From assembly GCF_001468085.1 (NCBI RefSeq), contig NZ_LNZB01000006.1:124001-188000 (forward strand): a DNA stretch of 64,000 nucleotides, read 5' to 3'. Below, one piece after another: positions 36,830 to 45,716 of this stretch; position 1 is the stretch's first letter; each line of letters starts with the position of its first letter. Under the pieces are notes generated by a model. It was not told the origin of the DNA. It did not search any database and worked only from the letters and a program-made list of their open reading frames with translations. This DNA is from Legionella waltersii. GTDB taxonomy: Bacteria > Pseudomonadota > Gammaproteobacteria > Legionellales > Legionellaceae. The position numbers and the translations under genes were made by a program.

Positions 36830-39157
36830 ATGCGTAGGCAAGAAATCAATTATGAAAAAGTTGCAAAGGCCGCAGAAAAAATAAGAAAAAGAGGAATAGA
36901 ACCGTCTGTTAATGAGATTCGTGAAGAACTAGGTCTTGTAGGTAACCACCCTGAATTGTCTATTATGTTGGAAAACTGGTATCACAATCAACCAGAATTC
37001 CAACGAAAAAGTAATAGCCCATTGACCCAAAATTTGCGACTAAATCCCACTGAAATCGTTGAAAAAAATGTAGAACTTGAAAAATCAATTTCTTTACTAC
37101 GAGCTACATTAGAATCTACAGCGGATGGAATTATGATGGTTAATGGCCAAGGAGCTGTCGTTGACTGGAATCAAAAGTTTGTTGAAATGTGGAGAATTCC
37201 TTCCTACATGATGGAGTCTGGAAAAGAAAGCATCAGCTTTGAGTACATCCTGGAGCAGCTCACCGATCCACAATCACTCATAGCCGACGTGCAATATTTA
37301 TATCAGAATCCAGAGTGGCAAGGGGAGTTGCCGGAATTGCACTTTAAAGATGGACGAATCTATGAACGATTCACTCAGCCTCAACGAGTAGGCTCGCAAA
37401 TTGTAGGGCGAGTCTATAGTTTCCGAGATGTAACTCAAAAGAGAATGGCATTAGATGAGCTACGAATTCTTGAAAGAGCAATCGAAGCAAGTACTCACGG
37501 GGTAGTCATCATAGAAGTGGTTAAAAATGAATACAGAGTGATTTACGTCAATCAATCTTTTGAGAGAACAACAGGATATTCAGAAAAAAATGCCCAAGGG
37601 GTCAATTTATTTTCGCTTTTAGGAACTAATGCAGATGAGGTTAACCATAAGCGAATAGAGCTTGCAATTAGGGAAGTACGTGAAGAAACCGTTGAAATGG
37701 AGAGTATCAAACGAAATGGTGAAGTATTTTGGTGTGAAATAAGCGTTGCACCAGTTAAAGATACTTTTGGAAACGTAAGGCATTACGTTTGCATTATTAA
37801 TGATATTACTCAACGTCGAGATATGGAAAACCAGCTAGTGATGCAAGCGACTTATGATTCGCTAACTAGTCTTCCAAATAGGGTTCTTCTTATAGACCGT
37901 GTTGAACAGGCGATATTGCAAGCTAAGAAAAAGCGATCCATTTTGGCATTTATGTTCCTCGATTTGGATCGATTTAAACTCACCAACGATACATTAGGTC
38001 ACAGTATGGGTGATAAACTATTAGAAGTGATTGCTAATCGCCTACTCATTGCTACTGAAGATTATGATACGGTGGCTCGATTAGGCGGAGATGAATTTGT
38101 TATTTTATTAACTGATATTCAAAATATGCAGGAAGCCGAGCAGATAGCCCAGAACATCTTAAAATCCATCGAAAAGACCATTCAGATTGATCAACATAGC
38201 TTAAAAATCACTGGAAGTATGGGGATAAGCTTCTTTCCAAAAGATGGGGATGATTATGAGACCCTAATGAAAACAGCGGATCTTTCCATGTATCACGCAA
38301 AAGACAATGGAAGAAACAATTACCGGGTGTATGAACCTGAAATGAATAGACGAGCAATCAACCACATGCAGTTGGATACTGCATTGCGCGATGCTTTAAA
38401 AAATGAAGAGCTCTTTCTTGTTTATCAGCCATTAATTGATTTGAAAGAATACAAAGTTGTTGGTTTTGAAGCGTTAATGAGATGGCATAGTAAGATTTTA
38501 GGTCCAGTTAGTCCGGCAGAATTTATCCCGATGGCGGAAGAAAATGGCATGATTCTCGAAATGGGGGAATGGGCTTTAAACGAGGCTTGTACGCAAATAA
38601 AAAATTGGCATAAAGCTGGATTTAAACATTTAACGATGGCTGTGAATATCTCAGGTCGTCAATTTAGACAGAAGAACCTTGCGGAAATTGTTGCTAATGC
38701 GCTTAAACACTCTGGACTACAATCCAAATATCTTGAACTAGAGTTAACAGAAAGCTTGTTAATTGAAGACATCGATCATGTTGTTGAAACAATGTACTCA
38801 TTAAAAGACATGGGAATTAAACTTGTCATCGATGATTTTGGTACTGGGTATTCAAGTTTGTCCTATTTGAAACAGTTTCCTGTGGATAAATTAAAAATCG
38901 ATCGCTCTTTTATCAATGAAATGGCATCAAATCAGAATGATGCTGCCATTGCGAAGGCTATTATTAATTTAGGCCATAGTTTAAACATACAAGTATTGGC
39001 TGAAGGAATTGAAAATGAGTTTCAGCGAGACTTTGTAATAGCGAATCATTGTGATTTTGCCCAAGGTTATTTTTATAAAACTCCCGACACTCCAGAAAAT
39101 ATCTTCGAGTTTTTGTACATGGTTACTCAGTCTAAAGTTAAGAACACGTCAAATTAA
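36830..39157 (+). CDS. KfrA_N-PAS-PAS-GGDEF-EAL c-di-GMP enzyme
   Basis: A 775-residue cytoplasmic protein with no membrane span. Residues 5-54 (YEKVAKAAEKIRKRGIEPSV, then EIREELG) match the N-terminal DNA-binding domain of KfrA-type proteins. A PAS domain (about 84-205) and a second (about 208-335, ending YVCIINDITQRRD) follow. The GGDEF domain has an intact RLGGDEF active site (about 415-421) and the EAL domain has GFEALMRW (about 545-552), DDFGTGYSSL and AEGIEN. Both activities, c-di-GMP synthesis and hydrolysis, look possible. The combination of a DNA-binding head with c-di-GMP domains is unusual. Divergent from the metB-like gene. Confidence 0.92.
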   Translation: MRRQEINYEKVAKAAEKIRKRGIEPSVNEIREELGLVGNHPELSIMLENWYHNQPEFQRKSNSPLTQNLRLNPTEIVEKNVELEKSISLLRATLESTADGIMMVNGQGAVVDWNQKFVEMWRIPSYMMESGKESISFEYILEQLTDPQSLIADVQYLYQNPEWQGELPELHFKDGRIYERFTQPQRVGSQIVGRVYSFRDVTQKRMALDELRILERAIEASTHGVVIIEVVKNEYRVIYVNQSFERTTGYSEKNAQGVNLFSLLGTNADEVNHKRIELAIREVREETVEMESIKRNGEVFWCEISVAPVKDTFGNVRHYVCIINDITQRRDMENQLVMQATYDSLTSLPNRVLLIDRVEQAILQAKKKRSILAFMFLDLDRFKLTNDTLGHSMGDKLLEVIANRLLIATEDYDTVARLGGDEFVILLTDIQNMQEAEQIAQNILKSIEKTIQIDQHSLKITGSMGISFFPKDGDDYETLMKTADLSMYHAKDNGRNNYRVYEPEMNRRAINHMQLDTALRDALKNEELFLVYQPLIDLKEYKVVGFEALMRWHSKILGPVSPAEFIPMAEENGMILEMGEWALNEACTQIKNWHKAGFKHLTMAVNISGRQFRQKNLAEIVANALKHSGLQSKYLELELTESLLIEDIDHVVETMYSLKDMGIKLVIDDFGTGYSSLSYLKQFPVDKLKIDRSFINEMASNQNDAAIAKAIINLGHSLNIQVLAEGIENEFQRDFVIANHCDFAQGYFYKTPDTPENIFEFLYMVTQSKVKNTSN

Positions 39158-39199
39158 GATTTAACTCAATTGTCAATCAGGTAGCACTTATACGCTAAA

Positions 39200-39317
39200 T
39201 AATCTGCTTCCTCACGGTCGTGGCTCGGATGAGTATTAGGCTAATATCCGCTTCATTACTTTCATGGACTGGATTAGCACTGTTTCAACTGAACCATGGC
39301 CGTGAGGAAGCGGATTA
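39200..39317. repeat. Dispersed palindromic repeat, long-loop copy
   Basis: The left arm (39201-39217) reads AATCTGCTTCCTCACGG, with TGGCTCGG following, and the right arm (39300-39316) reads CCGTGAGGAAGCGGATT, almost exact complements, around a loop of about 80 bases. It fills part of the 376-base gap between the GGDEF-EAL gene and kmo. The rest of the gap (39318-39533) has no feature I can support. A 74-codon frame across the element is not a gene. Confidence 0.75.
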
Positions 39318-39533
39318 TTACCGTCCCACCCGAACCACATTCATTTATTGTTTAATTCCTCTACAAACCAGGTACGATTTTTGCTTTCATGAGATTAAAA
39401 ATAGGCTATTTATTTCCTTTACCTCTTCATTGTATAGAGTGTAGAGGAGGTGGAATGAGTGTGTCTGTAATTTCATGGACAAGTGAGGTATTGATGTCTT
39501 GATGTCTAATGGTTCTAGATATTTGGAGGTTAC

Positions 39534-40883
39534 ATGAAGCAAGTTACCATAGTTGGCGCTGGCTTGGCGGGTACACTATGTTCATTGTATTTAGAAAGAC
39601 GCGGATATCAAGTAGAGGTATACGAGTCTAGGGCTGATCTACGCAATAGTCCAACGGATTATGGTCGCTCGATCAATCTTGCACTGTCTTGCAGAGGTAT
39701 CACTGGATTAAAAGCAATGAATTTGATGGATGAGGTGCAGAAAATTATGGTTCCTATGAGAGCCAGAGCGATTCATGAACTCAATGGAGACGTGCATTTC
39801 CAAGCCTTCGGACGCCATCATGATGAATACATTAATGCCATTTCACGAACGGAATTAAACTCTTTATTGCTGAATAAAGCAGAAGCTTCAGAGGGTATCA
39901 AGTTACATTTTGAAATGAAGCTATTAAACGTGGATATCTATAAGCAAAAATTGAAATTTGAAGATGCCCAAGGCAAGATTCTTGAAGTTCCTTATCAACG
40001 TTTAATTGGTGCAGATGGAGCTCCCTCGCATGTAAGAGAAACCTTGAGCAATGAAGGGATTGTAAAAGCGAGTCGAGAGTTTTTAAATCATAGCTACAAA
40101 GAGCTATCCATTAGCAAAAAGCACACAGTTGGGATGGCAAGAGAGCATTTGCATTTATGGCCACGTGATGCATTTATGCTCTTAGGAAATCCTAATCCAG
40201 ATGATTCCATTACTGGCTCATTGTTTCTTGCAAATGAAGGTAAGGATAGCTTTTCTGAGTTAGATACTGAGGAGAAGTTGCAGCGCTTTTTCCAACGGGA
40301 ATTTCCAGATGCCTATGCAATTATGCCTAATTTAGTTCAGGAATTTTTTGGAAACCCTACCGGACGTTTGAGTACTATTAAGTGTGATCCATGGTACTAC
40401 AAAGACCAATGTTTATTGATCGGTGATGCCGCGCACGGAATAATTCCGTTCTTTGGACAGGGAATGAATAGTGCCTTTGAGGATTGCCGGATTTTGGATG
40501 AGTTATTGAGCGAATACCAAGACGACTGGGCTCGTGTGATGCCTGTATTTTATAGTGAAAGAAAGGTAAATACAGATGCAATAGCTGAGCTATCCATGGA
40601 TAACTATCGAGAAATCCATTCAGACATTAGAAGCCCCAAATTTAACCTACAGAAACAAGTAGAACATGAATTAATGCTCCGTTATCCATCCCAATATATT
40701 TCAATGCATGTTTTAGTGATGTTCACTAACACCCCTTATTCAAAAGCAATGGCAATAGGTCATCTGCAAACTAAGCTGTTGGAGGAAATATGTAGTTCGA
40801 TATCATCCATGAAGGAGTTAGATTGGAGTAAAGTAGATGAATTAATACATAATTACGACAAAAAATTGGCGAAAATTAGTTAA
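39534..40883 (+). CDS. kmo: Kynurenine 3-monooxygenase
   Basis: FAD aromatic hydroxylase converting L-kynurenine to 3-hydroxykynurenine. The ADP-binding motif is VGAGLAGTLCSLYLERRGYQ (about 5-24). The KMO-specific GRSINLALSCRG (about 43-54), the DG motif RLIGADGAPSHVR (about 158-170) and the flavin-binding GDAAHGIIPFFGQGMNSAFEDC (visible from about 301) follow. A hydrophobic C-terminal segment, used by the mitochondrial enzyme for anchoring, is weak here. Length 449 aa is typical. Other kynurenine pathway genes (tryptophan dioxygenase, formamidase, kynureninase) are not in the window. A 218-base gap separates it from the next gene, so cotranscription is possible but unproven. Confidence 0.9.
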   Translation: MKQVTIVGAGLAGTLCSLYLERRGYQVEVYESRADLRNSPTDYGRSINLALSCRGITGLKAMNLMDEVQKIMVPMRARAIHELNGDVHFQAFGRHHDEYINAISRTELNSLLLNKAEASEGIKLHFEMKLLNVDIYKQKLKFEDAQGKILEVPYQRLIGADGAPSHVRETLSNEGIVKASREFLNHSYKELSISKKHTVGMAREHLHLWPRDAFMLLGNPNPDDSITGSLFLANEGKDSFSELDTEEKLQRFFQREFPDAYAIMPNLVQEFFGNPTGRLSTIKCDPWYYKDQCLLIGDAAHGIIPFFGQGMNSAFEDCRILDELLSEYQDDWARVMPVFYSERKVNTDAIAELSMDNYREIHSDIRSPKFNLQKQVEHELMLRYPSQYISMHVLVMFTNTPYSKAMAIGHLQTKLLEEICSSISSMKELDWSKVDELIHNYDKKLAKIS

Positions 40884-41101
40884 TTTAAATTAGGCTATTC
40901 ATTTTAAAGAAGATTAATGGTCAAATATTTGTCGCACTTTCTGGAATCAGAGACATAATTTTGTCGCTTTCTGAGAATTACGGCCGCAAGAAACCAGAAA
41001 AGAGCATACAGATGTGTATTAATATCATGTAAAATGATTAAAAAGTTGGCATGAGTGCTGCATCAGTAAATCTGTCTAAATAGAATTTGTTGGAGTAAAT
41101 C

Positions 41102-41854
41102 ATGAAAACTGTACAAACATACATCGACTCAAAACAAAGTGAGTTTATGAACCATCCTTTCTTTAGTATGCTTGAAGAATTAAATAGTCTAGAAGAGATA
41201 AGTTACTTTGTACCAGAACTAACTTTTTGGGCAATGACTTTCCAAGACATATTACGTATTAATGAAGAAAGAGTCACTGATCCTTACTTGAAAAAAGTAG
41301 CTCGTCACCATAGATTGGAAGATGCTGGTCACGAAAAATGGTTTTTAAGCGATAAGAAATACATGGGAGAACTATGCAATAATGCTGCTTGCGGTCGAGA
41401 TGACGTGGCTTGGCTCTATAGCAAAGACTCCCAGTTAGTTCGTGATGCTGCCTATTCAATCATGTCAGAGATCTATAAAGTAGACGAAGAAATTCTTAAT
41501 ATCGTTCTTCTCTTAACTCTAGAGTCTTCTGGACATGTTTTCTTTGAAAAAGTAGTCAAACAAGTGAAAAAAACTGGCCAGGATAAGAATTTACAATACT
41601 TCTCAAGTTCACATTTAGAAGTTGAAATGGCTCATGCTATCTTTGAAGAAGAAATGGAGAAAAAAATCTTCTCGTTAAAGCTCCCAATTTCTACTCGAAG
41701 GGAAGCTTTAAAAATGATTGATCGATGTTACGATTCCTTCAATAAAATGTTCGATGGATTGATTCTTGCATTGAACAAACGATTAGGAGCAGAGAAAGCA
41801 GGAACTCACCATGCCATTAAACAAGTGGAATATAGAGAAAATCAAGCAATATGA
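41102..41854 (+). CDS. Heme-oxygenase-fold (HDO-like) metal protein
   Basis: An all-helical protein of 250 aa whose pattern fits the TenA/PqqC/heme-oxygenase-like superfamily, probably the diiron HDO branch. Candidate ligands are Glu39 (FVPELTFW), His70-x2-Glu73-x3-His77 (RHHRLEDAGHE), Glu141 and His145 (LESSGHVFFE), and His171 to His178 (SHLEVEMAH). HDO enzymes oxidise or cleave amino acids and fatty acids in natural-product pathways. The start follows GGAG. Its 3' end overlaps the next gene by 44 bases, so the two are probably made together. Substrate unknown; the neighbouring kmo suggests an aromatic amino-acid product as a hypothesis. Confidence 0.7.
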   Translation: MKTVQTYIDSKQSEFMNHPFFSMLEELNSLEEISYFVPELTFWAMTFQDILRINEERVTDPYLKKVARHHRLEDAGHEKWFLSDKKYMGELCNNAACGRDDVAWLYSKDSQLVRDAAYSIMSEIYKVDEEILNIVLLLTLESSGHVFFEKVVKQVKKTGQDKNLQYFSSSHLEVEMAHAIFEEEMEKKIFSLKLPISTRREALKMIDRCYDSFNKMFDGLILALNKRLGAEKAGTHHAIKQVEYRENQAI

Positions 41855-43190
41855 GAAGGAAACAGGACAAGCGTTGCTCAGAGATGAGCAATCGCTTGTT
41901 TCTTTTAGTCAAGATTTTGGTAAATTAATACAATCCCAGCCCACAGCAGTTTCTATCCCAAACGATACTCAATCACTACAACGCCTTATCCAATTTGCCC
42001 AGCAGCAGTATTTACCAATAACGATTCGCGGCAATGGACTGAGCCAATGTGGACAATCTTTGCCTGTTGCGGGAGGAGTAACACTAAGTATGCAACAATT
42101 TAATCAGTCCTTAGAGCTGGCTCAGGATTCAATTTGGGTAGAGGCAAATTCCAGTTGGATGGACTTATTGGATAAATCGATAAAGCAACTCAAAGCCCCT
42201 TATGTTTTACCTTATAACTGTAATTTATCGGTTGCAGGTGTATTGTCTGCAGGAGGAGTTGGTGCCTCTTCCTTTAAGTATGGCTCTATAAATGCCCATG
42301 TAGAGGCCTTGGAGGTCATTGATGGCATGGGAAATCAATTAGTTATTGATCAACGTTCTCCACTGTTTCATGCATGCTTATCCGGTCAAGGACGCTTTGC
42401 AGTAATTACTAAAGCATGTATACGTTTACGTAAAGTCAAACCACGGATTAAAACCGTGTGTCTTGTCTATAGTGATCAGGATCAATGGTTTGAGGATATG
42501 CTAGCGGTCCGCGAACTAGCCGATTACGTGGAGTTATTTTGCTCTCCTTCTATTCAAGGCAGTAAATTGATCGCAAACAAGAGAGTACCGATGGCACAAT
42601 GGTTATACGGACTGCATATTTCGGTTGAATTTGGGAAAACAGCTCCTTCTACTCGGAAAATAATAGGCGGTTTAAAACCATGGAATGTGATAGAGAGCTT
42701 TGAAGAACCCGTTTTATCTTATTATCTAAGACATAACTCACGTTTTGATGTTATGAAGCTATTAGGTCAATGGGATTTACTTCATCCTTGGTATGAATGT
42801 TTTGTTCCTACTTCCGTTTTAAGGAAAAATCTAAGGGCTATTCTTGAAATTTTGCCTATATTCTATGCAAATCTAGTTCATGTAGTGCCTGTATCTAAAC
42901 AAAAAGGTGGGTTTTTAATGTTACCTCATTGTGAGTCAATATGCTCTGTAATGATCTTAAATCCTGGTGTGCCATTTCCTTTGAAAGATCATTGCCTTCA
43001 TGCTATTGCAGAGATGGACAACGTGTTAGTTCAACAAGGTGGTAAGCGATATTTATCAGGCTTTTTAGGTCATGATCTCAGTGAGGATTATTGGTGTAAG
43101 CATTTTGGTGAAGAAATAAACTCATGGAATGAACTGAAAAAAGACTATGATCCTCACGGTATTTTCAGATCAGTACTGCATCCATTTTGA
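41811..43190 (+). CDS. FAD-linked oxidase (VAO/PCMH type)
   Basis: An FAD-binding type 4 (PCMH) oxidoreductase. The FAD domain is seen in PTAVSIPNDTQSLQRLIQFA (about 42-61), LPITIRGNGLSQCGQSLPVA (about 67-86), and SVAGVLSAGGVGASSFKYGS (about 142-161). The C-terminus resembles the cytokinin dehydrogenase/BBE-like layout (about 250-450). No His of the usual covalent FAD site (GH motif) is obvious; GNGLSQCGQS has Asn-Gly and a Cys instead. The ATG with AGGA lies inside the end of the HDO-like gene. Substrate unknown. Confidence 0.8.
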   Translation: MPLNKWNIEKIKQYEKETGQALLRDEQSLVSFSQDFGKLIQSQPTAVSIPNDTQSLQRLIQFAQQQYLPITIRGNGLSQCGQSLPVAGGVTLSMQQFNQSLELAQDSIWVEANSSWMDLLDKSIKQLKAPYVLPYNCNLSVAGVLSAGGVGASSFKYGSINAHVEALEVIDGMGNQLVIDQRSPLFHACLSGQGRFAVITKACIRLRKVKPRIKTVCLVYSDQDQWFEDMLAVRELADYVELFCSPSIQGSKLIANKRVPMAQWLYGLHISVEFGKTAPSTRKIIGGLKPWNVIESFEEPVLSYYLRHNSRFDVMKLLGQWDLLHPWYECFVPTSVLRKNLRAILEILPIFYANLVHVVPVSKQKGGFLMLPHCESICSVMILNPGVPFPLKDHCLHAIAEMDNVLVQQGGKRYLSGFLGHDLSEDYWCKHFGEEINSWNELKKDYDPHGIFRSVLHPF

Positions 43191-43252
43191 CGGTTGAGAC
43201 CAGGTACATGTACTGTTAAAATCACCTCATTTTGACTTTATAAGACATCAAG

Positions 43253-44137
43253 ATGAAAACAGTGCGCTTTCTTTTATTATCAACTTTAGCCTGCGTTTTT
43301 AACCACCCAACTCAAGCCGCTACAAAACCAGATTTTATAGAACTGTTCAAAAACTATGATGCTTGTTTTCTTCTGTATGATCTCAATGAAGAAAAAATCA
43401 TCAGCGAATACAATCCCAAAAATCGTTGCAATCAGAGAATATCTCCCGATTCGACGTTTAAAATCGCTTTGTCTTTAATGGGGTTTAACTCTGCAATTAT
43501 AAACAAACATACTGAGTTTAAGTGGAATGGAACGAAATATGATTTGCCGGATTGGAATCAAAACCAAACACCAGAAAGCTGGCTTAAATACTCCGTGGTT
43601 TGGGTTTCTCAACAAATTACTCATCAACTTGGTATGGCTCGGATTAAGCATTATTTGGCGGGTTTTGATTATGGGAATCAAGATTTTACAGGGGATCCAG
43701 GAAAAAATAACGGTCTAAGCCATGCCTGGCTAAGCAGTAGCTTAAAAATTTCTGCCTATGAACAATTGAACTTTTTAAAAGCCATGTTAACTGAAGAATT
43801 ACCATTAAGTCCTAGAGCAATTGCCTACACCAGGGCTAATATGTACTTAGGGCAACTTGATAGTGGGGCAAAATATTACGGTAAAACTGGCTCGGGGCGT
43901 CATGGAAGAAATGAGCGTTTAGCAAATCCTAGTCGATTAAGAGATGGATGGTTTGTTGGGTTTATCGTGTCCGATGGCCATCAATACGTGTTTGTGAGTA
44001 ATTTAACGGATAAAAAACCGGTCCCCAAAGGGAATTCAAAACCGGACGACCCTATATTGCCTTATGGGAGTGCGCTATTAAAGCCAATTACCTTAAAGAT
44101 ATTGAATCAGCTATTTGACACCAATGCTTTTGCATGA
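43253..44137 (+). CDS. Class D beta-lactamase, LoxA/OXA-29-like
   Basis: A periplasmic serine beta-lactamase. A signal peptide (about 1-22, QAAT) is followed by the active site Ser67-Thr-Phe-Lys70 in SPDSTFKIAL, where Lys70 is the residue carbamylated in the family. Ser114-x-Val116 in YSVVWVSQ and KTG (211-213) in YYGKTGSGRHG complete the triad. Trp-x-Val-Gly (GWFVGFI) is present. 294 aa is slightly longer than usual (~265). OXA-29, described in Legionella gormanii, and LoxA in L. pneumophila are the nearest families I know of. Chromosomal and not on a cassette; no attC or IS is nearby. Confidence 0.92.
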   Translation: MKTVRFLLLSTLACVFNHPTQAATKPDFIELFKNYDACFLLYDLNEEKIISEYNPKNRCNQRISPDSTFKIALSLMGFNSAIINKHTEFKWNGTKYDLPDWNQNQTPESWLKYSVVWVSQQITHQLGMARIKHYLAGFDYGNQDFTGDPGKNNGLSHAWLSSSLKISAYEQLNFLKAMLTEELPLSPRAIAYTRANMYLGQLDSGAKYYGKTGSGRHGRNERLANPSRLRDGWFVGFIVSDGHQYVFVSNLTDKKPVPKGNSKPDDPILPYGSALLKPITLKILNQLFDTNAFA

Positions 44138-45085
44138 AAATTCCATAATCGTGAATAGACCTTGGCTTGGATAAGCATTTAGGAAATGAAAACCTGTGTC
44201 TGAAATGAGTTCTACCCATTTCTTAACAGTTCTTTGTTTTCCACCGACCAATACCATCATGATAATGTCCATGGTTTTATTGGTATGGGGCATATTGCTC
44301 TCAGGAATAGCTTGTTCAGCAATCAGTAGAGTACTTTCTTTAGGTATTTCTTTGTACAAGGAAATTAAAAGCCGTTTGGTCGTTTCATCGTTGAAATCAT
44401 GTAAAATGCCTTTCAACACATAAGCTTCCGCTTTTTGCAAATTAGACCAATTCACTGTGTTCACTCTATTTGTTTGATGAGGATCAATTTTAAAAGTGGA
44501 TGTTATCAAATCAGGATTGCTTTGCTTTAACTCATGAATTAAATGTTCACGACCATACCCTATGTCTACAATGCTGTTAAATTGAGAAAATGGGTAGCTT
44601 GCAATAATCGCTCTATCATCGATGGCTGATAACTTATCCATACCTTGTTTAAACTGATCTTTTCTTTCACCATTACTGTTTATTAAAGAAAAAAAATCGG
44701 TGTTATGTTGTCTAATAAAAGGGGTAACTCCAGTTTTTAATCCATCTTCTAGATTAGAAAAGGCTTGCCACCAAGTTTCATCAACCATACTAATGACATG
44801 TTTCATCGATTCAGGGTGATTTTGTTGTAATGGATGGGATAACGATGTCAGGCAATAGCCTGAATCCGTTTTGAGAAACACGCCATAATCAGAAAGAAAA
44901 CTCAGAACTCGATCCAATAGCTCAGGAATTGTTGAGGTGCTTGCAGCCAATTTTTCTATCGACGTTGGGCCTTCTGACATATAATCAGCAACACCTAAGC
45001 GTGCAACAGCATGAATTGCTCTCGAAACAACGTACGCACGTGACATGTTTGCTAATTGCAGATGTGCTGGAAGCTCGTTATTCAT
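44111..45085 (-). CDS. SAM-dependent O-methyltransferase-like protein
   Basis: Layout of the plant-type/HIOMT O-methyltransferase family: an N-terminal dimerisation winged-helix domain (about 1-100, QLANMSRAYVVSRAIHAVARLGV) and a C-terminal Rossmann SAM domain. The SAM motif I position reads SIVDIGYGREHLIHELKQSN (about 167-186), where the usual GGGxG is altered to GYGRE. AYVLKGILHDFNDE (about 215-228) matches the conserved LKxxLHDW segment with the catalytic His. The degraded motif I raises doubt about SAM binding. Its 3' end overlaps the beta-lactamase gene by 27 bases, convergently. The substrate is probably a small aromatic or polyketide-like molecule, by family. Confidence 0.75.
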   Translation of the reverse strand: MNNELPAHLQLANMSRAYVVSRAIHAVARLGVADYMSEGPTSIEKLAASTSTIPELLDRVLSFLSDYGVFLKTDSGYCLTSLSHPLQQNHPESMKHVISMVDETWWQAFSNLEDGLKTGVTPFIRQHNTDFFSLINSNGERKDQFKQGMDKLSAIDDRAIIASYPFSQFNSIVDIGYGREHLIHELKQSNPDLITSTFKIDPHQTNRVNTVNWSNLQKAEAYVLKGILHDFNDETTKRLLISLYKEIPKESTLLIAEQAIPESNMPHTNKTMDIIMMVLVGGKQRTVKKWVELISDTGFHFLNAYPSQGLFTIMEFSCKSIGVK

Positions 45086-45201
45086 TATTAGTCCTCTTTA
45101 TGCAGATGCAAGGATGGTTTGGCATTAATACGATTCGATCAGTTCAATGATAATTATTTTATGTTAGGATGGATACATTATTTCATTGAAATTTATGATG
45201 C

Positions 45202-45711
45202 ATGAAATTTGATATTCAACTCTTGTTTTCGCCTAAGTATGCTAAATGGATAATCATTGGCCTTATTACTTTGTTTTCAATGTTGATAATTTATAGTTAC
45301 GCCAGCCTATTATTTTTTAAGATCGGAGCGGCCTCAACACAAAACTCTGAGACAAATGCAGTCGAGCTTCCAAAACAAGAGGATGCCAAGCATTTTTTAA
45401 AGGCTTCTTTGTTTGGCGTGTATATGCCAAATGACTTAAATGACGATAATGTAAAAGAGTCACTCTTAAATGTGACTCTTGTGGGCATACTTTATGATGA
45501 AAATCCCGAAAATTCTCAAGTGATAATCCGTTCATCAAGTGGAGATGAGAAAACCTATGTAATCGGAGATAAAATACCTGGCGGAGCAGTGATAAAACGG
45601 ATAATACCTAATGGCGTATTAGTGGAAAGAGATGGTACATTAGAGAGTTTAAGTCTTCCAAAAAATGAATTGAATTTTGAACCTGTAGCAAAGCCTTTGA
45701 AAGAGGATTAG
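45202..45711 (+). CDS. lspC: Type II secretion inner-membrane protein LspC (GspC)
   Basis: Links the inner-membrane platform to the GspD secretin in the type II secreton (Lsp in Legionella). A short cytoplasmic N-terminus, one membrane span (about 16-38) and a linker precede the homology region (about 85-160: SLLNVTLVGILYDENPENSQ, KTYVIGDKIPGGAVIKRI, then GVLVERDGTLESLSLPKN). No C-terminal PDZ domain follows, so at 169 aa it is a short form. In Legionella lspC is separate from lspDE and lspFGHIJK, in agreement with the absence of other lsp genes here. Confidence 0.9.
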   Translation: MKFDIQLLFSPKYAKWIIIGLITLFSMLIIYSYASLLFFKIGAASTQNSETNAVELPKQEDAKHFLKASLFGVYMPNDLNDDNVKESLLNVTLVGILYDENPENSQVIIRSSSGDEKTYVIGDKIPGGAVIKRIIPNGVLVERDGTLESLSLPKNELNFEPVAKPLKED

Positions 45712-45716
45712 AGTGC

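Noticed and set aside
39220..39444. 74-codon frame between the GGDEF-EAL gene and kmo
   Set aside because: Starts inside the palindromic repeat and has no coding character.
40929..40985. Two similar segments containing TTTGTCGC and TTTCTG
   Set aside because: Might be the ends of a lost insertion sequence, but too short and without inverted ends or a target duplication.
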